Assembly: GCF_900100795.1 (NCBI RefSeq)
Contig: NZ_FNCO01000003.1
Span: forward strand, 62,001 to 126,000
Origin: Pseudomonas abietaniphila
Lineage (GTDB): Bacteria; Pseudomonadota; Gammaproteobacteria; Pseudomonadales; Pseudomonadaceae
Length of the DNA stretch: 64,000 nt
Reading direction: 5' to 3'
Both the position numbers and the translations under genes were made by a program. The notes under the pieces were generated by a model. The model made no database searches and was not told where the DNA came from. It saw only the letters and a list, made by a program, of their open reading frames with translations. Of the stretch, positions 10,769 through 19,836 are shown one piece after another; the stretch's first letter is position 1; each line of letters starts with the position of its first letter.

Positions 10769-11152
10769 TTAAAGCATCAGTCGAATGACTTGCTCGGAAG
10801 GGTCGCGGGATTTGCCTGCAGCTTTGAGCTCGGCCAAATAGTCGTCCCACAGCTGCGCCTGACGTTGCGCCAGTTGCTCAAGGTACTCCCACGTGAACAG
10901 TCCGCTGTCATGACCGTCGTCGAAGGTCAGTTTTAGTGCGTACTGACCGGCCGGTTCTATCTTGCTGAGGCCGACACCCAGCTTGCCGAATTGAAGAATC
11001 GGATTGCCATGGCCCTGAACCTCGGCGGAAGGCGAATGCACCCGCAAAAATTCGGCAGCGAGGTGGTATTCCTCATCCGGGCCGTATTTCAGGCTGAGGA
11101 TCTTCGAGGCTTTGTGAAGCTGGATTGCGGTGGGGATGCGGGTCATAGACAT
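10769..11152 (-). CDS. DUF971 (gamma-butyrobetaine hydroxylase-like N-terminal domain) protein
   Basis: A 127-residue protein whose core is the DUF971 fold, seen by YALKLTFDDGHDSGLFTWEYL near the C-terminal half and HSPSAEVQGHG before it. In eukaryotic hydroxylases this domain binds zinc; the bacterial stand-alone form has been linked to Fe-S or metal handling but its role here is unknown. Starts at 11152 (MSMTRIPT) or two codons later at 11146 are both possible; AAGG is five bases before the first. It lies between hslU and phaC1 and has a REP pair upstream. Confidence 0.85.
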   Translation of the reverse strand: MSMTRIPTAIQLHKASKILSLKYGPDEEYHLAAEFLRVHSPSAEVQGHGNPILQFGKLGVGLSKIEPAGQYALKLTFDDGHDSGLFTWEYLEQLAQRQAQLWDDYLAELKAAGKSRDPSEQVIRLML

Positions 11153-11171
11153 TCGCGCCTTGCGCAGGAGT

Positions 11172-11262
11172 TGTAGGAGCCGGCTTGCTGGCGCACGCCA
11201 CACCACAGCCGATATCGTAGGCAGACTCATCTGCAGCATTCGCCAGCAAGCCGGCTCCTACA
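11172..11262. repeat. REP-type inverted repeat pair 5
   Basis: TGTAGGAGCCGGCTTGCTGGC faces GCCAGCAAGCCGGCTCCTACA between hslU and the DUF971 gene. This pair has a CCGGCTTGCTGGC core, different from the GCGTGGCTTGTCCCGC and GCGCGCTTGCCCGC subtypes. Confidence 0.85.
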
Positions 11263-11272
11263 GGAGATCTGC

Positions 11273-11299
11273 GTCCAGCCCGAATAGTAGCGGCTGGAC
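11273..11299 (-). terminator. Hairpin after hslU, possible terminator
   Basis: GTCCAGCC and GGCTGGAC form a perfect 8-base stem with an 11-base loop, 22 bases past the hslU stop. No T-run follows on the minus strand, so it may be Rho-linked or only an mRNA 3-prime end structure. Confidence 0.4.
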
Positions 11300-11320
11300 A
11301 GACCTCGTGGTGGCGTGCGG

Positions 11321-12658
11321 TTAGAGAATGTAACGCGACAAGTCTTCGTCTTCTGCCAGCTCGCCCAGATGGCTGTTGACGTATTCGGCGTCGATCTGGA
11401 TCGTTCCGGTGTCTTGCGAAGTCGCCAGGTCGCCCGCGCTGAAAGAGACTTCTTCCAGCAGTCGCTCCAGCAGGGTGTGCAGACGACGGGCACCGATATT
11501 CTCGGTCTTTTCGTTGACCTGCCAGGCGATTTCCGCCAGACGCTTGATGCCTTCGGGCATGAACTCGATGTTCAGGCCTTCGGTTTTCAGCAGCTCGCGG
11601 TATTGCTCGGTCAGGGACGCGTGTGGCTCGCTCAGAATGCGTTCGAAATCCTGCGGGCTCAGTGCCTTGAGCTCTACGCGGATCGGCAGACGACCTTGCA
11701 GTTCAGGCACCAGATCGCTCGGCTTGCTCAAGTGGAACGCGCCGGAAGCGATGAAAAGGATGTGGTCAGTCTTGACCATGCCCAGCTTGGTGTTGACGGT
11801 GCAGCCTTCGATCAGGGGCAGCAGGTCACGCTGTACACCTTCGCGAGACACGTCGGCGCCGCCGACGTTGCCACGCTTGGCCACCTTGTCGATCTCGTCG
11901 ATGAACACGATGCCGTGCTGTTCGACCGCTTCCAGCGCCTTGCCCTTGAGCTCTTCGTCATTGACCAGACGGCTCGCTTCTTCGTCGCGGACCATCTTCA
12001 GCGCGTCCTTGACCTTCAGCTTGCGGCTCTTCTTTTTGCCCTTGCCCATGTTGGCGAACAGGCTTTGCAGCTGGTTGGTCATCTCTTCCATACCGGGCGG
12101 CGCGGATATGTCGACGCCGCCCATTTCGGCGACTTCGATTTCGATTTCCTTGTCGTCCAGCTGGCCTTCTCGCAGGCGCTTGCGGAACAGCTGGCGCGTG
12201 TTGGAGTCGGTGCTCGAGGACGCGTCCTCGTTGAAACCTACGCGTGCCGGCGGCAGCAGGGCGTCGAGAATGCGGTCTTCGGCAGCGTCTTCGGCGCGAT
12301 GACGCACCTTGGTCATTTCCTGTTCGCGCAGCAGTTTCATGGCGGCGTCGGCCAGATCACGAATGATCGACTCGACATCACGGCCCACATAACCGACTTC
12401 GGTGAACTTGGTCGCTTCGACCTTGATGAACGGCGCGTTGGCGAGCTTCGCCAGGCGACGGGCGATTTCGGTTTTACCGACACCGGTCGGGCCGATCATC
12501 AGAATGTTTTTCGGGGTGACTTCAACGCGCAGCTCTTCTGGCAGCTGCATCCGGCGCCAGCGGTTGCGCAGCGCGATGGCGACGGCGCGTTTGGCATCGT
12601 CCTGGCCGATGATATGGCGATTGAGTTCGTGGACGATTTCACGGGGAGTCATGGACAT
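11321..12658 (-). CDS. hslU: HslU, ATPase subunit of the HslVU (ClpYQ) protease
   Basis: AAA+ unfoldase that feeds substrates to the HslV peptidase. The protein is 445 residues from the ATG at 12658 (MSMTPREIV), the family start; an in-frame extension of 24 codons upstream is rejected. Walker A GPTGVGKT is near residue 57, Walker B IVFIDEID near the middle, and the HslU-specific intermediate domain lies between them. The C-terminus [12 protein letters not shown] is the tail that docks into HslV. It follows hslV with a 68-base gap in a heat-shock operon. Confidence 0.97.
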   Translation of the reverse strand: MSMTPREIVHELNRHIIGQDDAKRAVAIALRNRWRRMQLPEELRVEVTPKNILMIGPTGVGKTEIARRLAKLANAPFIKVEATKFTEVGYVGRDVESIIRDLADAAMKLLREQEMTKVRHRAEDAAEDRILDALLPPARVGFNEDASSSTDSNTRQLFRKRLREGQLDDKEIEIEVAEMGGVDISAPPGMEEMTNQLQSLFANMGKGKKKSRKLKVKDALKMVRDEEASRLVNDEELKGKALEAVEQHGIVFIDEIDKVAKRGNVGGADVSREGVQRDLLPLIEGCTVNTKLGMVKTDHILFIASGAFHLSKPSDLVPELQGRLPIRVELKALSPQDFERILSEPHASLTEQYRELLKTEGLNIEFMPEGIKRLAEIAWQVNEKTENIGARRLHTLLERLLEEVSFSAGDLATSQDTGTIQIDAEYVNSHLGELAEDEDLSRYIL

Positions 12659-12726
12659 GGTTTTCAACGGTCCTCGGTCGTGGATGAGTTCAGCGGGCCG
12701 CGATGAATTGCGGCCTGCGGCAGGAC

Positions 12727-13257
12727 TCATTCAGCGAGGTCCTGCTCCTCAATGGTGATGTGGTGGTTGGTGAATACGCAGATGTCGCCCGCGATGTGCA
12801 GGGCCGTCTCGGCGATTTCACGCGCCGACAGTTCGGTTTTCAGCAGCAGGGCGCGCGCGGCGGCCTGGGCGAACGCACCGCCGGAACCCATGGCGATCAG
12901 GCCGTCCTCGGGTTCTACGACGTCACCGTTACCGGTGATGATCAGCGAGGCATCTTTGTTGGCAACGGCCAACATGGCTTCCAGGCGGCTGAGGGAACGG
13001 TCGGTCCGCCAGTCTTTCGCCAGCTCGACGGCCGCGCGGACAAGGTGGCCCTGGTGTTTTTCCAGCTGCGCTTCGAAGCGTTCGAACAGGGTGAAGGCGT
13101 CGGCAGTGGCGCCTGCGAAACCGGCGATGACCTGACCGTGATAAAGACGGCGGACTTTTTTGGCGTTGCCTTTCATGACGGTGTTGCCGAGGGAAACCTG
13201 GCCGTCACCCGCCATAACGACTTTGCCTTGGCGGCGCACTGAAACGATGGTGGTCAA
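12727..13257 (-). CDS. hslV: HslV, peptidase subunit of the HslVU protease (TTG start)
   Basis: Proteasome beta-type N-terminal threonine peptidase. I choose a TTG start at 13257: it gives fMet-Thr-Thr-Ile-Val-Ser, so methionine removal exposes the catalytic Thr as in the family, and a GGAG site lies nine bases upstream. A GTG five codons earlier overlaps that ribosome site and would leave no N-terminal threonine. The product is 176 residues, the normal length, with the [13 protein letters not shown] segment and Gly-rich [11 protein letters not shown]. The operon start carries a sigma-32-like promoter. Confidence 0.96.
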   Translation of the reverse strand: MTTIVSVRRQGKVVMAGDGQVSLGNTVMKGNAKKVRRLYHGQVIAGFAGATADAFTLFERFEAQLEKHQGHLVRAAVELAKDWRTDRSLSRLEAMLAVANKDASLIITGNGDVVEPEDGLIAMGSGGAFAQAAARALLLKTELSAREIAETALHIAGDICVFTNHHITIEEQDLAE

Positions 13258-13304
13258 GGGGAGAGTCTCCACGCTGCGGGGCGAAAATGCCCTGATGGAA
13301 ACTC

Positions 13305-13332
13305 ATATGGGGGTGGGGGCGGGTATTTCAAC
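13305..13332 (-). promoter_or_regulatory. Sigma-32 heat-shock promoter of hslVU
   Basis: On minus, GTTGAAA (13332-13326) and CCCCATAT (13312-13305) are separated by 13 bases. This is very close to the RpoH consensus (CTTGAAA, then CCCCATNT) and lies about 48 bases before the hslV TTG. Heat-shock control of hslVU is established in enterobacteria; here it is inferred from the match. Confidence 0.82.
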
Positions 13333-13392
13333 TGCTGGAGGGGTTGGGGGATGAATGGCAGCTGTTGATAAGCGCAGGATGCCGCATCTCCC

Positions 13393-13481
13393 TGTAGGAG
13401 CGCGCTTGCCCGCGAAGGCGTCGTGTCAGACGGCGTATTCGTTTATGACACACCGCATTAGCGGGCAAGCGCGCTCCTACA
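13393..13481. repeat. REP-type inverted repeat pair 6
   Basis: TGTAGGAGCGCGCTTGCCCGC faces GCGGGCAAGCGCGCTCCTACA between hslV and the SPOR-domain gene. Same subtype as pair 4. Confidence 0.87.
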
Positions 13482-13498
13482 TCGGAATGCGCAGGTTC

Positions 13499-14191
13499 TT
13501 AACGGCTCTGACGCTGTTGCAACAAAAGGTTACTGAACCCACCACCGGCCAACTGCTTCTGCGCCGTGGTCAGTTGCTCGCGGTTGCTGAACGGTCCCAC
13601 CAGCACGCGGTACCAGGTTTCATCCTTGACCGTGCCCGACTCAACCGTCGCGGCCTGGCCCAGCAGAATGATCTGCGCACGTACCTTGTCGGCGTCGGCC
13701 TGCTTGCGGAACGAACCCGCCTGCAGGAAGAACGTCGTCACGGGCGCTGGTTTGGTGACCGGTGGCGCCGGTGGGGGCGTCAGGCCACTGAGCGCCGCCT
13801 GAGCGCGCGCCGTGTCGATCTTCGCCGCCTGTTCAGGCGTAACCGGTGTCGTTGGCGCGACCACAGGAGGCGGTGTTTTTTCAGGCACCGCTTCGTTCGG
13901 GACAATGACTTCCGACTCAGGCAGCAAGGTATAGAAATCGTACTTCGGCTTGACCGGTGCGGTCGGGCTCGGCGGCGTTTTGTTCGCCTCGGCAATCTTC
14001 GCGGCCTTGGCCTCAGCCTTGTTGCGCTTGATGTCGTCGCCGCTGCCGGGCTCCAGTTTCATCAGGAAAACGATGAAGGCACCAACGGAAAGGCCGATCG
14101 CCAGCCACAGCCATCCCGGAATCGGCTTCTTCGCGGGTGCCTCGTACCGGCTGGCGCCGCGCTTGGGAGCAGGTTTCTTTTTGACTGCCAA
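13499..14191 (-). CDS. SPOR-domain, FtsN-like cell division protein
   Basis: A 230-residue bitopic inner-membrane protein. A basic cytoplasmic N-terminus (about 25 residues) is followed by one membrane helix (GWLWLAIGLSVGAFIVFL, about 26-43), a Pro/Ala-rich periplasmic linker, and a C-terminal SPOR domain (FFLQAGSFRKQADADKVRA to the end) that binds denuded septal peptidoglycan. The start is TTG at 14191, two bases after the argS stop, with GGAG ten bases before it. FtsN-like division function is inferred from architecture and from the argS neighbourhood conserved in pseudomonads. Confidence 0.88.
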   Translation of the reverse strand: MAVKKKPAPKRGASRYEAPAKKPIPGWLWLAIGLSVGAFIVFLMKLEPGSGDDIKRNKAEAKAAKIAEANKTPPSPTAPVKPKYDFYTLLPESEVIVPNEAVPEKTPPPVVAPTTPVTPEQAAKIDTARAQAALSGLTPPPAPPVTKPAPVTTFFLQAGSFRKQADADKVRAQIILLGQAATVESGTVKDETWYRVLVGPFSNREQLTTAQKQLAGGGFSNLLLQQRQSR

Positions 14192-14192
14192 C

Positions 14193-15938
14193 TTACATAC
14201 GCTCCAGAGTTTCCAGACCCAGCAATTGCAGGCCTTGCTTGAGGGTGCGGCCGGTCAGGTGCGCGAGGCGCAGACGGCTTTGCTGTTGCTCGGGGTTTTC
14301 CGCGTTCAGGATCGGGCAGTTCTCGTAGAAGCTGGAGAACAGACCGGCCAGGTCGTACAGGTAAGCGCACAGCACGTGCGGCGTACCTTTGTCGGCGACG
14401 TTGTTTACGGTTTCGCCGAACTGGGCCAGACGCGCCGCCAGGTCCTGCTCCTGAGGTGCGTCGAGGATGATCTGGCCGTTGCTTTCGTCGTACGCCTCGC
14501 CTTTCTCTTCCAGCTTGCGGAACACGCCGACCACGCGGGTGTAGGCGTACAGCAGGTAAGGCGCGGTGTTGCCCTCGAAGCTCAACATCTGATCGAAGTT
14601 GAAGCTGTAATCGCTGGCGCGGTGTTTCGACAAGTCGGCGTATTTGACGGCGCTGATGCCCACGGCCTTGGCGATGGTGCGCAGTTCGTCTTCGGCGACT
14701 TCCGGGTTTTTCTCTTTCACCAGCACGTAGGCGCGTTCTTCGGCTTCGTCCAGCAGGTCGACCAGTTTGACGGTGCCGCCATCGCGGGTCTTGAACGGAC
14801 GGCCATCGGCGCCGTTCATGGTGCCAAAGCCCATGTGCTCCATCTGCATGCCGTTGGTCACGAAGCCTGCGCGACGCGCGACTTCGAACACTTGCTGGAA
14901 GTGCAAGGCCTGACGCTGATCGACGAAGTACAGCGCGCGGTCGGCTTTCAGGACGTTGCTGCGGTAGCGCACGGCCGCCAAGTCAGTGGTCGCATACAGA
15001 TACCCGCCGCCGGCTTTCTGCACGATCACGGGCAGCGGTGTGCCTTCAGCGGTTTTGAATTCTTCAAGGAATACGCACTGAGCGCCATTGCTCTCGACCA
15101 GCAGCCCGGCTTTCTTCAGGTCGGCGACGACATTGGCCAGGTCGTCGTTGTAGGCGCTTTCGCCCATCACGTCCTTCGGCGTCAGTTTGACGTTCAGGCG
15201 TTCGTACACTTCCTGACAGTGCGACAGCGAGATGTCCTTGAAGCGGGTCCACAGCTTCAGGCATTCAGGATCGCCCGCTTGCAGCTTGACCACCAGGCCA
15301 CGCGCGCGCTCGGCGAAGTCTTCGGATTCGTCGAAACGGCCTTTGGCGGCGCGGTAGAAGTTTTCCAGGTCCGACAGCTCGTCGCTGGTGGCCGGGGTTT
15401 CTTGCAGGTAGGCCAGCAGCATGCCGAACTGAGTACCCCAGTCGCCGACGTGGTTCTGACGAATGACGGTGTCACCGAGGAACTCGAGAACACTGGCCAC
15501 GCCGTCGCCAATGATGGTCGAACGCAGGTGGCCGACGTGCATCTCTTTGGCCAGGTTCGGCGCCGACAGATCAACCACGACGCGCTGCGCAGGACCGTTC
15601 TTGCGCACCGACAGTGTGGCGTCGGCCAGCGCGGCATCGAGGCGCGAGGCCAGGGCCTGGGTGTTCTGGAAGAAATTGAGGAAGCCCGGACCTGCGATAT
15701 CGACCTTGCTGATCTGCTCGTCGGCAGGCAGCGCAGCAACGATTTTCTCAGCCAGATCGCGAGGCTTCATGCCTGCGGGCTTGGCCAGCATCATGGCGAT
15801 ATTGCTGGCGAAATCGCCGTTTTTCTTGTCCTTGGCGTTTTCCACCTGAATCGCCGGCGTCAGCCCTTCCGGCAAGACGCCTTCGGTGACGAGTTGGCTC
15901 AGAGCTTGTTGAATCAGCTGGCGAATGGTGTCTTTCAT
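14193..15938 (-). CDS. argS: ArgS, arginyl-tRNA synthetase
   Basis: Class I aminoacyl-tRNA synthetase that charges tRNA-Arg. From the ATG at 15938 ([16 protein letters not shown] site upstream) it has 581 residues. The N-terminal Arg-tRNA-synthetase domain (about 1-110) is followed by the HIGH-like motif HVGHLRST after PNLAKEM, and by the C-terminal DALR anticodon-binding domain ending in [10 protein letters not shown] seven-codon upstream extension in the same frame is unlikely. The SPOR gene follows two bases after the stop. Confidence 0.97.
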   Translation of the reverse strand: MKDTIRQLIQQALSQLVTEGVLPEGLTPAIQVENAKDKKNGDFASNIAMMLAKPAGMKPRDLAEKIVAALPADEQISKVDIAGPGFLNFFQNTQALASRLDAALADATLSVRKNGPAQRVVVDLSAPNLAKEMHVGHLRSTIIGDGVASVLEFLGDTVIRQNHVGDWGTQFGMLLAYLQETPATSDELSDLENFYRAAKGRFDESEDFAERARGLVVKLQAGDPECLKLWTRFKDISLSHCQEVYERLNVKLTPKDVMGESAYNDDLANVVADLKKAGLLVESNGAQCVFLEEFKTAEGTPLPVIVQKAGGGYLYATTDLAAVRYRSNVLKADRALYFVDQRQALHFQQVFEVARRAGFVTNGMQMEHMGFGTMNGADGRPFKTRDGGTVKLVDLLDEAEERAYVLVKEKNPEVAEDELRTIAKAVGISAVKYADLSKHRASDYSFNFDQMLSFEGNTAPYLLYAYTRVVGVFRKLEEKGEAYDESNGQIILDAPQEQDLAARLAQFGETVNNVADKGTPHVLCAYLYDLAGLFSSFYENCPILNAENPEQQQSRLRLAHLTGRTLKQGLQLLGLETLERM

Positions 15939-16072
15939 GGTGCTCTCTTTCGACCGCAAGCGCGGCAGCGCTCGATGCGCGGGTGGAAAAACTGGGCATT
16001 ATCCGTTGCCGGAGCCACCTTGCCAACCGCGATGGATGCACGGTTGTGATTTTGGTCGCGACCGTAATCACG

Positions 16073-16208
16073 TGTAGGAGCGTGGCTTGTCCCGCGATCG
16101 GCTGCGTAGCAGTCGTCAACCTGCGCACCTCGGCTTATTCTGACGGACTGCATTCACAGGGTTTGCTGCCGCTGCGCGCCAGATCGCGGGACAAGCCGCG
16201 CTCCTACA
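16073..16208. repeat. REP-type inverted repeat pair 7
   Basis: TGTAGGAGCGTGGCTTGTCCC with the GCGATCGG..GTAGCAGTCGT tail, facing GGGACAAGCCGCGCTCCTACA, between priA and argS. The left copy is nearly identical to that of pair 1 over more than 40 bases. Confidence 0.87.
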
Positions 16209-16218
16209 GGAACCGTGA

Positions 16219-18438
16219 TCAATAAAGATCCACCGGATCGACATCCAGCGACCACCGAACCTGTCGCCCGCTCGGCATGTTTTCAAGGGCCAGCAGCCAG
16301 GTCGCCAACAGCTTGTGCAATGGCGCGCGGGCGCTGGCCTGGACCAGCAATTGCGCGCGGTATCGACCGGCACGGCGTTCCATGGGAGCCGGAACCGGGC
16401 CCAACAGTTCAATTCCACCCAGTGCCATTTCCTTCAACAGGTGCTCCGCTTCCGTGCAGGCTTCGTCGAGAAATCCCTCAGCCTGACCCGGCTTGTGCGC
16501 TTCGGCGCGCAACAACGCCAAGTGCGAAAATGGCGGCAATCCGGCAGCACGGCGTTCACTCAAGGCTTGTTCGGCAAAGGCGAAATAACCCTGCTCGGTG
16601 AGCTGAATCAGCAGAGGATGCTCGGCCAGGTGCGTCTGAATGATCACCTTGCCCGGTTCTTCCGCGCGCCCGGCCCGGCCCGCCACCTGCACGATCAGTT
16701 GCGCCATCCGTTCGCTGGCCCGGAAGTCACCGGAGAACAAACCGCCGTCGGCATCCAGAATCGACACCAGCGTCACGCGCGGGAAATGATGCCCTTTGGC
16801 AAGCATCTGCGTGCCGACCAGAATGCACGGCTGGCCCTTTTGAATCGTCGCGAACAGCTGATTCATCGCGTCTTTGCGTGACGTGCTGTCGCGGTCGACG
16901 CGCAGCACGGGATAGTCGGGGAACAGAATCGCCAGCCGCTCTTCGGCGCGCTCGGTGCCCGCGCCCACCGGCCGCAGATCGACTTTGCCGCAGGCGGGGC
17001 AATTGCGAGGCACGCGCTCGACATGGCCGCAATGGTGGCAGCGCAGCTCGCCGGAGCGCTGATGAACGGTCATGCGCGCGTCGCAACGGTTGCATTCCGA
17101 CAGCCAGCCACAGTCATGGCACAGCAATGTTGGCGCAAACCCTCGGCGGTTGAGGAAGACCAGCACCTGTTGGCCTGCCGCGAGTGTCTGGCCGATAGCT
17201 TGCTGCATCGGGCCGGAGATTGCGCTGTCCAGCGGACGGCTCTTCACGTCCAGCCGCAGGAAGCGGGGCTGTTGGGCGCCACCGGCACGCTGGTTCAGGT
17301 GCAGGAGGGCGTACCTGCCGGTGTAGGCGTTGTGCAGGCTTTCCAGCGAAGGCGTGGCGGAGCCCAGCACAATCGGGATGTCTTCCTGCCGCGCGCGCAC
17401 CAGCGCCAGGTCGCGGGCGTGATACCGCAGGCCTTCTTGCTGTTTATAAGAGCCGTCGTGTTCTTCGTCGATGATGATCAGGCCGGGGTTTTTCATCGGC
17501 GTGAACAACGCAGAGCGGGTTCCGATAATGATGTCGGCCTCGCCATCACGCGCCGCCAGCCAGGCATCCAGACGGTCGCGGTCGTTCACGGCCGAATGCA
17601 GCAGGGCGATGCGCGCGTTGAAGCGCTGCTCGAAACGGGCGAGTGTCTGCGGGCCGAGATTGATCTCGGGGATCAATACCAACGCCTGCTTTCCGGCTTC
17701 CAGCGTCTCGCGGATCAGTTGCAGGTAGACCTCGGTCTTGCCGCTGCCGGTCACGCCGGCCAGCAGCGAGGCGTGAAAGCTGCCAAAGCCCGAACGTATT
17801 GCCTCGTAGGCCGCGCGCTGTTCCGTGTTCAGTGCCAGTTCCGGCTGCGCCAGCCAGTGCTCGTGTCGCGCCACAGGGGCGTGGCCGCGCACTTCAACCG
17901 TCACCAACTCCTTGGCCAGCAGCAGGTTCAGGCTGTCCCGGTTCAGCATCAGCTTGCTCAACAATTGATGAGCAACACCGTGAGGATGTTGCGCCAGCGT
18001 CCTGAGCGCTTCTTTCTGTTTGGGCGCTCGGGCGATGCGCGGGTCATCCACGCTGGCACCTTCTGCGGCCTGCCAGAAGCGTTCCTGACGCGCCTCGGCC
18101 GGTTCGCCCTGACGCAGCAGCACGGGCAGCGCCCAGCTCAACGTGTCGCCGAGGCTGTGCTGGTAGTACTGAGCCGTCCAGAGGCAGAGCTTGAAGAGCG
18201 AGGGCGGCAGCGGGGCTTCCTGGTCCAGGAGGGCGATCGCGGGTTTTAATTTGTCAGCGGGTACTTCACTGTGATCAGTGACTTCCACGAGAATCCCGAT
18301 CATTTCCCGGCGGCCAAACGGGACCCTCAGGCGCATGCCAGGCTGCAGAGCGCCAGGAGCGACTCCGGCAGGAGCGCGGTAATCGAACAGACGACGCAGG
18401 GGCGAGGGCAGGGCGAGGCGCAGAATGGCGTCGGGCAC
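16219..18438 (-). CDS. priA: PriA, primosomal replication-restart helicase
   Basis: 3-prime to 5-prime DNA helicase that reloads the replisome at stalled forks. The 739-residue protein has the N-terminal DNA-binding domain, Walker A GVTGSGKTEVY, the DEEH Walker B (IIIDEEHDGSYKQQ), and an eight-cysteine zinc region (CHDCGWLSECNRC then CHHCG and CPACG). The start is GTG at 18438 (GTG CCC GAC GCC), which fits the family start PDAILRLALPSPL. Its upstream region is shared with the divergent rpmE. Confidence 0.96.
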   Translation of the reverse strand: MPDAILRLALPSPLRRLFDYRAPAGVAPGALQPGMRLRVPFGRREMIGILVEVTDHSEVPADKLKPAIALLDQEAPLPPSLFKLCLWTAQYYQHSLGDTLSWALPVLLRQGEPAEARQERFWQAAEGASVDDPRIARAPKQKEALRTLAQHPHGVAHQLLSKLMLNRDSLNLLLAKELVTVEVRGHAPVARHEHWLAQPELALNTEQRAAYEAIRSGFGSFHASLLAGVTGSGKTEVYLQLIRETLEAGKQALVLIPEINLGPQTLARFEQRFNARIALLHSAVNDRDRLDAWLAARDGEADIIIGTRSALFTPMKNPGLIIIDEEHDGSYKQQEGLRYHARDLALVRARQEDIPIVLGSATPSLESLHNAYTGRYALLHLNQRAGGAQQPRFLRLDVKSRPLDSAISGPMQQAIGQTLAAGQQVLVFLNRRGFAPTLLCHDCGWLSECNRCDARMTVHQRSGELRCHHCGHVERVPRNCPACGKVDLRPVGAGTERAEERLAILFPDYPVLRVDRDSTSRKDAMNQLFATIQKGQPCILVGTQMLAKGHHFPRVTLVSILDADGGLFSGDFRASERMAQLIVQVAGRAGRAEEPGKVIIQTHLAEHPLLIQLTEQGYFAFAEQALSERRAAGLPPFSHLALLRAEAHKPGQAEGFLDEACTEAEHLLKEMALGGIELLGPVPAPMERRAGRYRAQLLVQASARAPLHKLLATWLLALENMPSGRQVRWSLDVDPVDLY

Positions 18439-18508
18439 GCGTGGGATTTCCTGTTACGGAGTATGACCAAGGGCGCGATCTTAGCAGACGACCGGCATTA
18501 ACGTTCCC

Positions 18509-18536
18509 TTGCGTCATTTGCAAGCTCTGTTAATAT
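18509..18536 (+). promoter_or_regulatory. Candidate sigma-70 promoter of rpmE
   Basis: TTGCGT (18509-18514) and TAATAT (18531-18536) with 16 bases between. The -10 match is strong and lies about 70 bases before the rpmE ATG, leaving a leader long enough for autoregulation. Confidence 0.55.
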
Positions 18537-18606
18537 GCGCGGCCTAATTCCGTGCGGTATTCAACAATAGTGTTGGGTGGCGGCACGCTAGCCTGAGGAA
18601 ATACCG

Positions 18607-18828
18607 ATGAAAGCTGATATCCATCCAGTTTACGAAGACGTCGTTGCGACCTGCAGCTGCGGCAACGTCATCCACACCCGTTCGAACCTGGCCAAGCCGC
18701 TGAGCCTGGACGTGTGCAACGAGTGCCACCCGTTCTACACCGGTAAGCAAAAGACTCTGGACGTTGGCGGCCGCGTCGACAAGTTCAAGTCGCGTTTCGG
18801 TGCGTTCGGCGCAACCAAAGCGAAGTAA
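18607..18828 (+). CDS. rpmE: 50S ribosomal protein L31 (zinc-binding, C+ type)
   Basis: A 73-residue ribosomal protein of the central protuberance. Cys16, Cys18, Cys37 and Cys40 make up the zinc site, so this is the zinc-containing form; pseudomonads often carry a zinc-free paralog elsewhere for zinc starvation. The family start [10 protein letters not shown] follows a TGAGGA ribosome site. The nuclease gene begins two bases after the stop. Confidence 0.97.
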   Translation: MKADIHPVYEDVVATCSCGNVIHTRSNLAKPLSLDVCNECHPFYTGKQKTLDVGGRVDKFKSRFGAFGATKAK

Positions 18829-18830
18829 GA

Positions 18831-19655
18831 GTGGCCATTCTGGATCGCTCCCCGAGCTACTCCAGGCTGCTCAAAAAGGCGTCCCTTGCGGGCGCCTTTT
18901 TTATGTCTACGATTTGGCTCCCTGCGGCTCAGGCGCTGTGCCCGATGCCGGATTCCTTGCCCGTGGCACAGGTGCAGCGCGTGGTCGACGGCGACACGCT
19001 GCGCCTGAGCGATGGGCGCAGCGTGCGCATGATCGGCCTCAATGCGCCAGAAACTGGCAAAAAAGGTCAGTCTGCCCAGCCGTTCGCTGAAGCGGCCAAG
19101 CGTCGGCTGCAAACCTTGGTCGATGACAGCGGCGGTCAGGTCAGTCTGCGTGTCGGTGAACAGGCCACCGATCATTACGGACGCACCCTGGCCAATGTCT
19201 ATGGCCGCAATGGCGCCAATCTCGAAGCACAATTGCTGGCCGAAGGGCTCGGTTACTTGGTCGCGGTGTCGCCCAACGTCGCGCTGGTCAATTGCCAGCA
19301 GGCGGCGGAGAAAACGGCTCGTCAGACGGGGCTCGGCGTGTGGCGCAACTCACCGGTGCAATCGCCGGATCAGATCAATACCGGTGGCTTTGCCGTGGTG
19401 TCCGGGCAGGTCACGAACGTGCAGCGCAACGGCGGCGGGATCTGGATCGAGTTCTCGGACGCGCTGGTGCTGCGCATCGCCCCGGACCTGGTGAAGCAGT
19501 TCGACACGGCTGCGCTTTTACGCCTAAAAGGGCAGAGCATTGAAGCGCGGGGCTGGATTGTGGATCGCTCTCGTCGCGGCGGGCTGAAATCAGGTCAGGC
19601 GAGATGGATGATGCCAATCACGCATCCTGCCATGTTGAATACAAGTATTAATTAA
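18831..19655 (+). CDS. Secreted thermonuclease-family (SNase-like) protein
   Basis: A 274-residue protein with an N-terminal signal sequence (RLLKKASLAGAFFMSTIWLPAAQA, cut after AQA) and a staphylococcal-nuclease domain with VVDGDTLRLSDGRSVRMIGLNAPE and the later YGRTLANVY segment. It should cut nucleic acid in the periplasm or outside. The GTG at 18831, two bases after rpmE, is chosen because the next start (ATG 18903) would leave a signal peptide without its basic N-region. An intrinsic-terminator-like hairpin lies inside the signal-peptide codons, which could limit read-through from rpmE. About 90 C-terminal residues are outside the SNase core and unassigned. Confidence 0.88.
   Translation: MAILDRSPSYSRLLKKASLAGAFFMSTIWLPAAQALCPMPDSLPVAQVQRVVDGDTLRLSDGRSVRMIGLNAPETGKKGQSAQPFAEAAKRRLQTLVDDSGGQVSLRVGEQATDHYGRTLANVYGRNGANLEAQLLAEGLGYLVAVSPNVALVNCQQAAEKTARQTGLGVWRNSPVQSPDQINTGGFAVVSGQVTNVQRNGGGIWIEFSDALVLRIAPDLVKQFDTAALLRLKGQSIEARGWIVDRSRRGGLKSGQARWMMPITHPAMLNTSIN
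18873..18902 (+). terminator. Terminator-like hairpin inside the nuclease signal-peptide codons
   Basis: AAAAAGGCGTCC pairs with GGGCGCCTTTTT (one T-G wobble) over a five-base loop, with a run of six T. It lies 45 bases after the rpmE stop and has the form of the rpmE terminator, yet it encodes KKASLAGAFF of the nuclease if translation starts at 18831. Confidence 0.7.
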
Positions 19656-19661
19656 ATTTGT

Positions 19662-19686
19662 AGACAATATGCAGATCGTATTGTCT
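19662..19686. promoter_or_regulatory. Perfect inverted repeat upstream of malic enzyme gene, candidate operator
   Basis: AGACAATA and TATTGTCT form a perfect 8-base inverted repeat with a nine-base spacer in the AT-rich gap between the nuclease gene and the malic enzyme gene. It has no T-run and starts 175 bases before the gene. Its look recalls sites of GntR-type regulators, but no binding protein is assigned. Confidence 0.5.
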
Positions 19687-19836
19687 TCACTGTAGGCCTT
19701 GTATTTCGCGGCTCTACGCTGAAAGTCGTAGATGCGACCTCTTGACACAGCTGACTCGCCAGTCTTGTTAGGACTTTGTGACTTGCGTATGCTCGTTCGT
19801 CCGTCTGTCCAACAGCAAAAAAAGCGGAATGCCCAC

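Noticed and set aside
13950..16049. Plus-strand frame of 699 codons
   Set aside because: Antisense to argS and the SPOR gene, both clear. Shadow frame caused by codon bias.
17023..18249. Plus-strand frame of 408 codons
   Set aside because: Antisense to priA, with no recognisable domain.
19742..19770. TTGACA element as a promoter for the malic enzyme gene
   Set aside because: The -35 match is perfect, but no acceptable -10 is found at 16-18 bases spacing.
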